Shown: piece after piece, positions 11,223-21,446 of the stretch | Layout: every line of letters starts with the position of its first letter | Numbering within the stretch: the first letter of the stretch is position 1 | Assembly: GCA_034359265.1 (NCBI GenBank) | Contig: CP136890.1 | Location: 52,259,501-52,323,500 of the forward strand | Source: Canna indica | Lineage: Eukaryota; Streptophyta; Magnoliopsida; Zingiberales; Cannaceae | Direction: 5' to 3' | DNA: 64,000 bases | Position numbers and translations under genes: made by a program | The notes under the pieces: generated by a model | The model's database searches: none | What the model was told of the DNA's origin: nothing | What the model saw: only the letters and a program-made list of their open reading frames with translations

Positions 11223-12470
11223 GTTGATATATTCTTCTTACTTTTTATTATTTTTAATATAAAATATGTGATGTCTTAATTTAATTTGATTAAGAATCAA
11301 TTGTTAAAAATAAAAAGAAACCATCAAGATTTGAGAGGGTAAGAGAGGAATGTCCAAACACTAGCTAGAGCTACATAAGTGTCTTTGAGAAATTTTTTGG
11401 CATCAAATAATTAATTAGATGGACTAAATCAATAACTGAATGACAAACAATTAAAAGAAAATGAAAAATTAATATTTTAAAACACTATTATTTATCCAGC
11501 GTTAAACAGAAGATGACTTAATATCCTATGTATGATGACAAATTAGCTACAAATTAATAACTTACATATATATATGGGCATCAAAATTCCATGCTAAATT
11601 AATTAAACTATACATTAATTCAGCCCTAACCCTTTGTTTACCAACTTAATTATGCATGACTCCAATATTATTCATATCAGCTGCCAAGATAGAGAAGGTG
11701 GCGTCCAAGATTTTGTCTCTTAATATTAAAAAGATCTCTGGCGAAATGTGTGACAGAGAGAGAGATAACAAGAAAGGGATGGGAAAGAGAAAGAGGGAGA
11801 TTGTGTTTAGGGGGCAAATCTTGGATGATCACATGGAATTGCCTCCCCGGTTGGTGGTGTGTGCGTGAGATGCGTAAAAGCCCACATGATTTCGCACGCA
11901 CAACTGGAAGAGAGGGCGGTGGGCCACTGCTGATCTCACCGTATCTCGGGCGGGGATCCGGCGGGCCACCACCTCGCAAAGCCACCCTCCCCATGCGTAA
12001 TAAACCCACTTAATTAAGTTGTCGCTTGCTTTGGGACCTCCCTGTCATTTAATTTCCGCTTCTGAGCTGGGGTTTGGTTGGTATGGGGGGCTGTAAACTG
12101 TAAAGAATTTGTTAATTTTCTTGACATTTCACTCATTATATGCAAATCATGTGATAGTTAATTTTGAATCAGAATAATTTATATTAAATAGAAACAGAAA
12201 ATATTAAATTATATGAAAAAGTTTAGGTGATCAAATATAAACAAGGACAAAATTGATAGTTAAACTAAAATTTCCCGGAGCATTTCTTTCTAGGGGAAAA
12301 AAATGCGTCTCTCCTTTTCCAAATTTTTTTTTCCAGTTATGTATAATTAAATTAATGTTGCTATACATAGTCGTAATGTTGCTATATACTTAGTCGTAAA
12401 AAAGATAAAAAATATTAATCTTTTTAGATTAATAATTGTAGCATATGCTAGATTTTGTGACTATTAAAAA
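11223..12470. other. interval without recognised gene
   Basis: A+T-rich except for 11840-12010, which is G+C-rich and has short open frames on both strands with no recognisable protein. It could be a remnant of single-copy DNA. Confidence 0.35.
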
Positions 12471-12479
12471 TAATTTAAA

Positions 12480-13250
12480 GAACTTTCATGTTTTTCTGAA
12501 AAATAGTGTAGATAAGCTCAGAAAAATTCTAAGAATATCCGAACAAATGATGAATAAAACCTTCCATGCATAGGGTTGATTGCATAGACCAATCTTTTCT
12601 CATTTATTTTTTGAACTTTTTTAAAATAATCAACATGAATACAATAATACATTTGAGGGTTTAAACATTCACATTATCCACCATTTCATCTTTTCAACTA
12701 ATTCTTTAATGGTTACTGCCAAGTTACGTGCTTGGTATCTTACGAGAGAATCCAATATCTTTTCAATAAGAATAAGCAAATTTAAAAGTTGTACATATAT
12801 TTTTGTCAAAATAAACGGATGATAGACAGTAAAAAATTAAAGTTAAAAAAATTCATGTTTAGTGATCATATTTTTTTGATAAAATACTGTAGCTAAGCTT
12901 AGAAAAATTCTAAGAAAAACCCTAAAAAGTGATGTAAATGCATGAACAAAACTTTTCATGTTATATAAATATATATGGTTGATTTCATAGACATCTTATC
13001 TAGTTAATCTTCTCTCGTTTATTTTTTAAATATTTGGGACCCTAAGCACAACCATTAAACTATTTAAAATAATTAAACATTCACTGTATCCATACTTTAT
13101 CTTTTCAACTTCTTTAATAGTTACACCTACGATTAAAGAGGCATTTCTGCCTAGTGATGTTCTAGTATCTTATGAGAGAATCCAATATCTGTTACCCAAT
13201 ATGAATAAACTAATTTAGAAGTTGAGGTGGTAGATGACACGTACATTTTA
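12480..13250. repeat. degenerate direct repeat of about 385 bp, two copies
   Basis: Copy one (about 12480-12860) and copy two (about 12870-13250) share ordered landmarks: AGCT(C/T)AGAAAAATTCTAAGAA, TTGATT(G/T)CATAGAC, TTTCATCTTTTCAACT-like and GAGAGAATCCAATATCT. The junction block near 12790 (TTTTTGTCAAAATAAACGG) recurs near 18130 beyond the LINE, so a third diverged part lies there. No coding content. Confidence 0.6.
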
Positions 13251-13379
13251 AATCTTATATATTGATTTATTAAAATAAATTATTTTAAATGGTTCAGAAG
13301 ATTATTGGCTACATTTTTCATCCCCCAAACATGAGAAGAGATCTATGCGATTATATATATATATATATAATTTTTATCA

Positions 13380-14766
13380 TTAATCTAAAGAAAAATCATA
13401 CTTTTGGCCGGTCCCATATTTTATCATAATTTTTGTTTTAATCTCTATAGTTTCAAAATTTTAATTTTAGTCATCGCACTTTATTTTCATTTAGAATTTA
13501 GTTCCTACCATCACATGAGACCTAAACGGAGCTGATGTGAATAATAGGTGCTGACTGGACATTGCTGACGTTGAGCCTGTAGGGATCAATTTTGTAAATT
13601 ATAGGGACTAAAACCAAAATTTTATAAATTATGATGACTAAAATCAAAATTCGAGTAAACTATGAGAACCAAAATTATTATTTTTTCTAAAAAATATAAA
13701 AAATCATATGATATTTTTTAATTATTTATAAATAATTATAATATATAAAAATATTAAAATTGAGCACACTACAGTCATTTACGTTAATTTAGGTGGAGTT
13801 AAATCAACGTCATTAGGCGTCGGTTTTTATCCGTTAATTATCATGATTTAGAGTGAATTCCACAGCAGCTACATAATTCGAAAACTTGTTCTTCCGATCT
13901 GCTCATCTGATTTAATATTTGCAAGATTAGTTTATTTTTTATTTAAGGCACAAATATCTGATTTTGTATTCTTGCATTGAACACATTAATTGAACATGGA
14001 ATACATGCTTTAATATTTGTAGTATATTTTGTAACTCTGAATATTCCTTAACAATGCCCACGAAATCGTAGCAATAATATTAAATTATGGTGTTGCCACT
14101 ACAACAAATGCATGGAAAATCGACATTTATTAAAGTAAAAATCGACACTTTTTTGACATTCAAAATCTAATTTTAATCGCTTTGAATGCATCAAATTTAA
14201 TATCAAAATGAAGGTGAGGAGATGATCAATGAATAGATGAGCAGATCATGAGAGTAGCTAGGTTTTTGAATTCTGCAGCCACTGCAAAATTCATTCTAAA
14301 TCAAGATAATTAATGGATAAAAATCGACGCATAATGCCGACTTGGGTTGAAATCCACCAAAATTAACACAAATTATTGTAGTGTGCTCAAATTTAATATT
14401 TTTATATATTATAATTATTTATAAATAAATTAAAAAATATCCTATGATTTTTTATATTTTTAGGGATAATAATAATATTGGTCCCGTAGTTTACTCGAAT
14501 TTTAGTTTTAGTCCCTAAAGTTTACAATATTTTGGTTTTAGTTCCGATAGTTTACAAAGTTGATCCCTGCAGGCTCCATGTCAGTAATATCCAATCAGCA
14601 CCTGTTATCCATATCAGCTCTGTTTAAGCCTTATGTGATGGTACGGACCAAATCCTAAACAGAAATAAAGTGTGGGGACTAAAATCAAAATTTTGAAACT
14701 ATATAGATTAAAACCAAAATTAGGATAAACTGTGGGGATCAAAAGTATGATTTCCCCTTAATCTAA
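13380..14766. mobile_element. Mutator-like foldback (13389-14757)
   Basis: The element runs 13389-14757 (1369 bp) with the 9-bp duplication TTAATCTAA at 13380-13388 and 14758-14766. The terminal repeats start AGAAAAATCATACTTTTG on the left and GGGGAAATCATACTTTTG (reverse complement) on the right. Both arms then follow the same order for over 450 bp: a CCC(A/C)(C/T)A(G/T)TTTA-type block, the AATTTTGGTTTTAGTCC type, a region with GCAGGCTCCATGTCAG or its diverged partner, and a CACTAC motif. No ORF. Confidence 0.82.
13767..14383. repeat. inner inverted repeat bounded by CACTAC...GTAGTG
   Basis: Inside the foldback the arms contain CACTAC at 13767 and GTAGTG ending at 14383, typical CACTA-type termini. 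A second CACTACAACAAAT at 14097 also pairs with the right end, and there TGC flanks both sides (14094-14096 and 14384-14386), the 3-bp duplication expected of CACTA elements. Either the whole is one long foldback, or a 287-bp CACTA-type MITE (14097-14383) lies inside it. The right arm stays paired with the left across 14383, which argues against a simple late insertion. Confidence 0.5.
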
Positions 14767-15139
14767 ATGAGAAGACATATATGCGTTAGGTACATTACCA
14801 CTCAAAAATATTGGGGATCTAGATTACACTTTTATAATTACTAGTAATGTTATATTATCATGTTTGACATGTACTGATAATCTCGCCAATAATCCACATT
14901 GTTTTATTTGATATAAAAAAAGATTACTATGAAACTTATATCTTTAACTAAAATATCCTCAAATAAAAAAATAAAATAAAAAATAAAAAAATACAAATAA
15001 AAAAAAAAATAAGGATTATCACTTTACTATGACACGAGGCAGACGAGATGAGACAGAGATTCTTACTAGATGGTATTTTAGCATGAGGTATTTTTATCAA
15101 AAATAAATAAATAATATTATCACTTTATTGATAATCCAC

Positions 15140-15247
15140 ATAGTCACCCCCTCCTTTGGTAATATGAATTATCAGTTAAGTGGTAATATTACCATAGTCA
15201 CCCCCTCCTTTGGTAATATGAATTATCAGTTAAGTGGTAATGTAGAT
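15140..15247. repeat. 54-bp tandem duplication
   Basis: Two consecutive copies with period 54, starting at 15140 and 15194. They are identical for about 48 bases beginning ATAGTCACCCCCTCC. The surrounding 14800-15360 has several AGATTATC and TAATCT motifs in both orientations and may be a decayed MITE. Confidence 0.85.
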
Positions 15248-15696
15248 TATCATGAGCATCTAGATTATTATTAATAATATATTTCAATCAAACGCGATAA
15301 TATGATAGACCCAAATAATTTTAATTAAGATTATCGAATTACCTATTTAGATTACGTAGTAACAAATGCTAAGATCAGCCATACTTTTTTAATTTATAAA
15401 CCGCTTAAGTAAGAAGTGAAAAATCATTATTAGACAATGTTAATAATGGTTGACCTATACACGTTTCTTGGATGTCAACAAGAAATGATCCTAATATATT
15501 ATAGGGTAAATTTCACTTTAATTTCATTTGAGCTATATTTTAATTCTCTATTTTAAAAAAGTCCACTTTAATCCTAACTTCAGTTATTTTCCTCGAGAAT
15601 ATTGGTAACCGAAATTTTATTTGGTTATGAAATTAATAATTCTACCTTTAAAATTTTCATCTATTCAAAAAAATATTAACTTTTTTTAAAGAAAAA

Positions 15697-18110
15697 TTAG
15701 ACTAAGCTAGGATCCGATTGAATTCCATGGGTAAGAGGGGTAAAGGTCCCTGGACGTGCACCGTCCGCCATTTCACAACAAGCTTCACCCAAATTTAGAC
15801 TAGCAATTATATTCATTGATAGACTCTTACATTGTTTTGTAATTACATGGGCAGAGTTGAAAAATGAGTCACCTTCAACATTAGGTATAGTTAATGGCAT
15901 AGCTAGCATAAAATTCACTACCTTCGATCTCGTTAAGGGCCAATTTTGAAAGAGAATCCAATGAAAAATTATCAATTCTGCTTACATGACACCATTGAGT
16001 GATGCTAATATCCCAAGCAATTAACCATATGTCTCTGACAATGTCCAACAAGAACCAAAGAACCAACTAAACTTTGTTTAAGAAGTTGATGGCTTTTAGA
16101 CAATCTGAGAAGCATATCTTAACTTTAAATAATTCGCAAGCAAGATATCCAAGTAAATCCTCTAGATTTCTGCGGAGAGCTAAAGACACCTGTTTAGAGG
16201 AACAATGCCTTGCAATGACTACCCCTGAGCCATCCTTGATCAGGATCCCAAAACCTACTTTGCATGTTGATTCTACCCCGGCAACATCGCAAAAAATTGA
16301 TGCCTTAGCTTCCTCATTTCTGTTAGCATAAGAGTCAAGGAGAAATTTAGAGTTGACAATAATAAAATTGCCACTACTACCAGCCATCCTGCTATCAGTA
16401 TTCCTGTTGATGGCAGCCACATTGTCCCTGGTATTAGCATTAAGTCCGAAATCAGAGTAGACACTGCTATCTGTTCTTACAGAAGGAGGCTTCATTAAAG
16501 GAGACTTCTCGGTTGAGGTGGATCTGGAGCACTGCTCCTTGCTGAAAGAGGAGTTTCATCCACAATTAGCAAGAGCTCTTAACAGTAGAGTGTTTACACT
16601 AATTTTCTTATTTGTGAAGTGGATACTATTTCTATTCTTCCATAAATGCCCACAAGATGCCGCAATGAAGCTCATCAGTTTACAACTAGTTTTCTTTCCA
16701 AGGTTATGGCTCTCTTTAAGCCAAAAACCATCCTTCCAGTTGTTAAAGAATTCAAATTGAAAACTCAAGAAGTTTGCAACTGTGTTCCAATACTCTAAAA
16801 CAAAGACACATTTAAAGAAAATATGATTTTGACTATCCTCATTACTGGCACAAACAAAATCGTTTTTAATGGGAGAAGCCTTGAACTTAGCAAAATGGCT
16901 TGAAGTAGGAAGTCGTTTCCAAATCAATTTCCAAGCAAAAACTTTAATCTTGGGGATACAACACATTCCCCATAAACAAGACAAGTTAATTTCTTCAGGC
17001 ACCATATTGAGTTGCTTATCTTTAACATAATTATAAGCAACCTTACATGTGAGAGTGCCACTATTGTTTTGGCTCCAAATCCAACGATCATTCTTCATGT
17101 GCTTTGGGATGTAAATTTGACAAATATTGTTTAACGGTAAGTCTCCAAAAAAATCAAGAATGAGGTCAAAATCTCACTCAAAATTTGAAATCAACTGAGA
17201 TACATGAAAGAAAGAAACCAACTTGTCAATGTTAACATAGGTGGGCCATTTCCCAATAGGAATATTTGAAAACCAGGGATCTTCAAGAATTTTGATATTT
17301 TTGCCATCACCAATTTTCTTTAGGAGACATTCCCTTAGATGTAGAATTGCATTGTGTAAGCTTTTGAAGACCCATGAGCAGTTCTTCACCCCATAGTTAT
17401 ACTAGGGATGATAATTTCGGTACTTGTTTAAGAGCTTGAACCAAAACCAATTGTTCTTATTTAGAAAGGGAAGAATCCTTTTTGCTTGAATAGAAATCTT
17501 TGAAATGTTAATGTCCTTCGTGCCGGCCCTTCTTCAAGTTTTCTTGTTGTGACACAATCCCATTTTACAAGATGAGCATCTTTTTTTTTACTCCCAGAAC
17601 TCCAAAAATAATTCTTTATCATTCTCTTTTGCCTTTTGATGATCTTTTCACTCAACCCGATAGTAGTCAGGGGATGCAAGGAAATTGAGTTTGCAACTGA
17701 GTTGAGAAGTGTTAATTTTTCAGCTTGAGAAATGTTAATCGAAGCCCAAGACTCAAGTCTGCTCATTACTTTGTTAAGGAAGACTTCCTGCTTCTTATCA
17801 GACAATCTTTTGGAGTCAATTAAGGTACCAAGATACTTAATTGGGAGTGAACCTTCATGAACTCCAAACAAACTATAGATCTCCTTCTTAACATTTACAG
17901 GACAACACTTAGGGAAGATGAGCTCTGACTTTATTTTGTTGATATTCTGATTTGTTAGCTCACAATAGAAAATCAAAGCATCCAAGAGATTTTCACATGA
18001 ACTTCTATTGACTTTAGTATATAACAACACATCATCCACATATGTTAGTAAAAAAGTGTTACTTGTGCTTTAGTAAATAACATCATCAGCATATGTTATT
18101 CGACTTTAGT
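15697..18110 (-). pseudogene. LINE ORF2 C-terminal half (RT end, zinc-binding, RNase H)
   Basis: Pieces in order on the minus strand. Near 18050-17461 is the end of RT, with YVDDVLLY followed by the thumb (motifs IKYLGTLI, SWASINISQAEKLTLLNSV). At 17389-17174 is the connecting region (KILEDPWF). At 17098-16556 is the RT zinc-binding domain (VFAWKLIWKRLPTSSHFAKF, then HIFFKCVFVLEYW). At 16495-15900 is RNase H, with FCDVAG near its start and HVSRIDNFSLDSLSKLA near its end. Most pieces share one frame (17389 to about 15881), with stops between them. The 5' two thirds, including endonuclease, are absent, as is usual after incomplete target-primed reverse transcription. Confidence 0.85.
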
Positions 18111-18123
18111 AAAAAAAATATTA
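18012..18123 (-). repeat. 51-bp duplication of the RT catalytic motif
   Basis: The minus strand encodes YADDVIY at about 18095-18075 and YVDDVLLY 51 bases further on (about 18044-18020), in the same frame with one TAA between. The flanking CTTTAGTA (plus strand 18012, 18068, 18103) and the A-run blocks also repeat, so a local tandem duplication covers RT motif C at the truncated end of the LINE. Confidence 0.65.
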
Positions 18124-18420
18124 GTTGTGCATATTTTTGTCCAAATAAACCGATGATAATAAATAAATAAAATAAAATAAAATAAAAGCGAAAGTAAATT
18201 ATAAATTATAAAAAATATTTTTGAAATATTTAAAAATTAATAATTAAAATAAAACTTCACAAAAATTATAAGGACTAAAATTAATCAAATCCTACATCAG
18301 TTATCAGAAGTGCTACAATGAAATTTGCAAGGGCAAACGTACTATTTTGCAAGTTGTGAAGTGAAAACATATAAAAATTCTGTGAGCCATTATTATACAC
18401 AGTGAGAAAAGGAAAGAGGG

Positions 18421-18609
18421 GTCCTTATCGGAAATAATTGCTATGGAGTTCGGTCCCATAGTAAATTTTATGAAGTTGAGCTCCACAAATGACACACAAA
18501 TTTTAAAGTAATTAAAAAATTATTTTGAGACGTGTGTTTTAATTATGGAGCCCGGCTCCGTAGGTTTTGTATGGAGCCGGGCTCCATACAAGTTGTATTC
18601 GTCCTTATC
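18421..18609. mobile_element. 171-bp MITE upstream of the response regulator (18430-18600)
   Basis: The perfect 9-bp direct repeat GTCCTTATC lies at 18421-18429 and 18601-18609. Between them, the ends GGAAATAATTGCTATGGAG and GAATACAACTTGTATGGAG (reverse complement of the right end) form imperfect terminal repeats. The right half contains a 15-bp hairpin arm pair, ATGGAGCCCGGCTCC and GGAGCCGGGCTCCAT, around an 11-base loop. The 9-bp duplication suggests Mutator-type mobilisation. It ends 280 bp before the start codon. Confidence 0.7.
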
Positions 18610-18880
18610 CTGCGTTGGTGTGAGGCTTTGCTTCGTGGTGTTTAGTTAGTGCAAGGATGGTCTGAGGACACGGCAAGATACGGCTGATATCTGGTCGGAT
18701 CTTGCTTTCCGCGAGGTCGGATTCGGTGGGTCGGAAGGTGCCTTATAATTTCATTACCTCGCTGGCCGTGGAGTCCATTAGCAGCCAAGAAAACCCCAAA
18801 ACGAACCACCGCCTCTCCTCCTTTTACTTTTCTCTATTCTCCTCCTATTCCTCCCTGTCCCTGCAGTGGAATTCCAATCC
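18610..18880 (+). promoter_or_regulatory. proximal promoter and 5' leader of the response regulator
   Basis: TTATAATTTCATTACC at about 18741 is the best TATA-like element, about 140 bases before the ATG. A pyrimidine-rich leader (18800-18860) follows, as is common in plant 5' UTRs. GGATCTTGC and CGGATTCGG around 18695-18725 contain GAT(C/T) cores that type-B regulators can bind, but such short cores are expected by chance. Transcription start not determined. Confidence 0.4.
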
Positions 18881-20431
18881 ATGGCCGTCGACACCGAAGC
18901 GCGATTCCATGTCCTCGCCGTCGATGACAGCCTCATGGACCGGAAGCTCATCGAGAGGCTCCTCAAAACCTCCTCCTTCCAAGGTAAACCTTAGTTTCAG
19001 TTTTAGTTTCTCTTCTCATTTTTCTTCTCTCGTTGACTGAGTTTACGGTGTCGCAGTTACCACGGTGGATTCGGGGAGTAAAGCTCTTGAATTCTTGGGG
19101 TTGAGGGAGGATCAAACTAGCTCATCCCCCGTGCCACAGGAACAAAATGTAATTATTGTTTTCTTTTTTGTTTACTTTTTTTTCCTTTGGATGGAATTTT
19201 GGTTGATGTTAATTTTTCTACAGGAGATTGAAGTGAATCTGATCATTACAGATTACTGCATGCCAGGGATGACAGGGTATGACCTTCTTAAAAAGATTAA
19301 GGTACACAGCTGATACATGATTAATTCTTCCCATGCAATTTTCGATAAATTAATCATTTTCTTCAATAAATTTATCGGGGATTTTGCCTTATTTTGATAG
19401 CAGGGGTCATCATCTTTGAAGGACATCCCGGTGGTAATCATGTCATCTGAGAACGTTCCTTCCAGGATCAACAGGTGAGAGTGATAAGCAGATCGATCAT
19501 TTCCTTTTTTATTGTGGAAATATTGTTGAATTCTTTTTTTCAATTGAATTTCTTTTAGCATATATATGGAAATTTTCTAGTTTCATTCTTATGTCCTGAA
19601 TACAACAAAAATAACCTATTTTTTTGAAAATATATATTATATTTCCTCTTTTGTTAAGAGAATAAGGGATAATTTAAAAAAGACAGTAGGTGACGTGCTC
19701 CTACAGTGTTTTGCATTCTCATCTGTAAGGGCCAAAAAACTAGATCCTCCAAATCTCGAAGTGTATTCAGGAGATTTGTCCTCAATTAATTAGCTTTTGA
19801 CAAACCAAAAGAGAAGCAGATAAGGGTTTCTTTCATGAATTTGATCTGTTTGCCATCTTTCCTCTCCTGTCCCTAGCTGAGTAAATTGTGGTCCTGGGCA
19901 TGTCTTTTCGAACCCAAACTCTGCAATTGAAAAGCTGCGCAGGTGTCACCCACTTATTGTCTAAATCATGTAAGAATCAGGGGCAGGATTGTCTCATTGT
20001 ACAACTTAGTCAATATCTCAGAATCTTTTTCTTGTTATTGATAGATTTGCTAAATATTCTGAGGTCGATGTGCTGAAATAAACGGAAAGTTAGAGAGACC
20101 CACAAATTGACCTCTGTTTAACTTTATCTGCAGATGCCTGGAAGGAGGAGCAGAAGAGTTCTTTCTGAAACCAGTGCAGCTTTCAGACATGAAAAGGCTC
20201 AGGCCTCATATACTGAAAGGGAAGTCAAAAGAGCAGCAGCAGCAGCAGCTACAGGAAGAAGAAAGCAGTGATGATACCAACATCACCATCAACAGCTGCA
20301 GCAGCAGTAGCAGCAGCAGTGATAACAGTGCCAGCAACAAAAGAAAAGCCATGGAGGAGGAGGAGGAGGAGGAAGTCTCAGCTGAGAGAACAAGACTAAG
20401 ATTCTCAAATGGAAGCTTGGGCATGATGTGA
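18881..20431 (+). CDS. ARR9-like: type-A two-component response regulator (cytokinin signalling)
   Basis: Five exons with GT-AG introns: 18881-18983, 19057-19148, 19224-19301, 19404-19474 and 20134-20431. They give 642 nt, 213 residues and TGA. Residues 9-140 form a receiver domain: acidic pair D15-D16, phospho-accepting D75 in the [15 protein letters not shown] block, S105/S106 after VVIM, and K127 in the EEFFLKPV block. Type-A regulators take phosphate from histidine phosphotransfer proteins and dampen cytokinin signalling. There is no Myb-like DNA-binding domain, so it is not type B. The C-terminal tail (about 145-213) is low complexity (Gln, Ser and Glu runs) and ends with an NKRKAMEEE and ERTRLRF pattern like the ARR8/ARR9 group. 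The start is set by the first ATG before the receiver. Introns 1-3 are 73-102 bp and intron 4 is 659 bp. All catalytic residues are present, so it is probably functional. Confidence 0.93.
20239..20375 (+). repeat. trinucleotide runs in the last exon
   Basis: CAG repeats (Gln, about 20233-20250), an AGC/AGT-rich Ser block (about 20295-20320) and a GAG run (Glu, about 20352-20372). All stay in frame and lie outside the receiver, so length changes would be tolerated. Confidence 0.85.
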
Positions 20432-20882
20432 ATTGAAGAATAACCACCATGTTTGTCATATAGTTGGAGTTGCTTCTAGTGATGCTAATTTTGCACTGAC
20501 GGAGGAGGAATCAAGAATTCGTAAATGTAAATACTTGCAGAATGGAAGAAGAGAAAAGAGACATAAGAAAGCAATAGAAAGAAAGAGGACAGAGAGTAAA
20601 AATTCAAGATGAAGCGGCTGCAAAAAGGGTCACCACTAAAGCTAACCTCTGAAGCCTTCGGGAGGATTGTGAATTTTTTTGATTGTCATCAACAGATCAC
20701 TGAATCTGAGATGACATACAGAAAAAGAATTGTGAAAGTTGTTTGCCAATCCTTTTTACAGCAAGGATTTAATACCAAATATAAGCTTGAATTTCAAGCT
20801 AGATAAATATTTTGCTAGCGAGAAGCTTTTTGTAATCTTTCAAACTAGATCTTATTTTGAAGCTGTTACAATGGACAATAAA
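20432..20882 (+). terminator. 3' UTR with candidate polyadenylation signal
   Basis: AATAAA at 20877-20882 is the clearest canonical signal after the stop codon. Weaker A-rich signals occur nearer the stop, and plant signals are loose, so the end is uncertain. Confidence 0.4.
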
Positions 20883-21446
20883 TTCAAAAATTTTGACCCT
20901 TTTTGGTTCAATCAATAATTTGAAGTGCCTCACGAACTGAGTTATTTCTGGATAACTTAAAATATTGAGATTATTGATTTCTGAATTCATAACTAAATTG
21001 TTATCATAGCTATTTAGATTAGTTTAATTGACCGAATTGATTGAATTGAGGATAACTGATCCAACTAATTCAAGAACGAGATTGAATTTCAAAATAACAC
21101 AAAAAATGAGCAACATGAAGGTGGATCTCATTTAAGTTTTTTTTTTTTTTTTTCAAAAAGAAATTGCTAAAGGGGTCATATTACATCCCCATAACTAGTA
21201 AAAGGAGGCATTGGACCACTGGTCGTGCACTCCTCTACAGTCCCGGACATGCTCTCATATTCCCCTAAGTAATGAAATTTATTTATGATCTCAAAATCTA
21301 TTACATCACTTGTTTCATTACACTTTACATTCCAACTAGCTTCTTTACACATATCTACCTTACTAATATTCTTCAGGTATACTGTTCTTGCCTTTTCATG
21401 AGCTTCCATATTATCCTTTCTTCCAATATGCACCCAGCTAGTAACA

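Larger units (their letters stand above)
15667..18123 (-). mobile_element. LINE, 5'-truncated (15679-18111)
   Basis: Minus-strand non-LTR element reading from RT motif C at the right to RNase H at the left. The direct repeat AAAAAAATATTA at 15667-15678 and 18112-18123 is a candidate target duplication. On the left it is followed by AC and a T7 run, which would be the short poly(A) tail. Low complexity makes the duplication only suggestive. The insertion may have separated two parts of an older repeat (landmarks near 12790 and 18130). Confidence 0.7.

Noticed and set aside
11656..12013. Overlapping ORFs of 70-110 codons in a G+C-rich island
   Set aside because: Open on both strands and without recognisable domain or splice context; may be single-copy DNA but not supported as a gene.
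15697..15790. Separate MITE at the LINE 3' end (CCTGGACGTGCACCGTCC palindrome-like block)
   Set aside because: The block contains a partial palindrome, but no paired terminus or target duplication could be found.
20206..20424. 72-codon minus ORF rich in Ser/Leu
   Set aside because: Antisense shadow of the CAG/GAG runs in the last exon of the response regulator.
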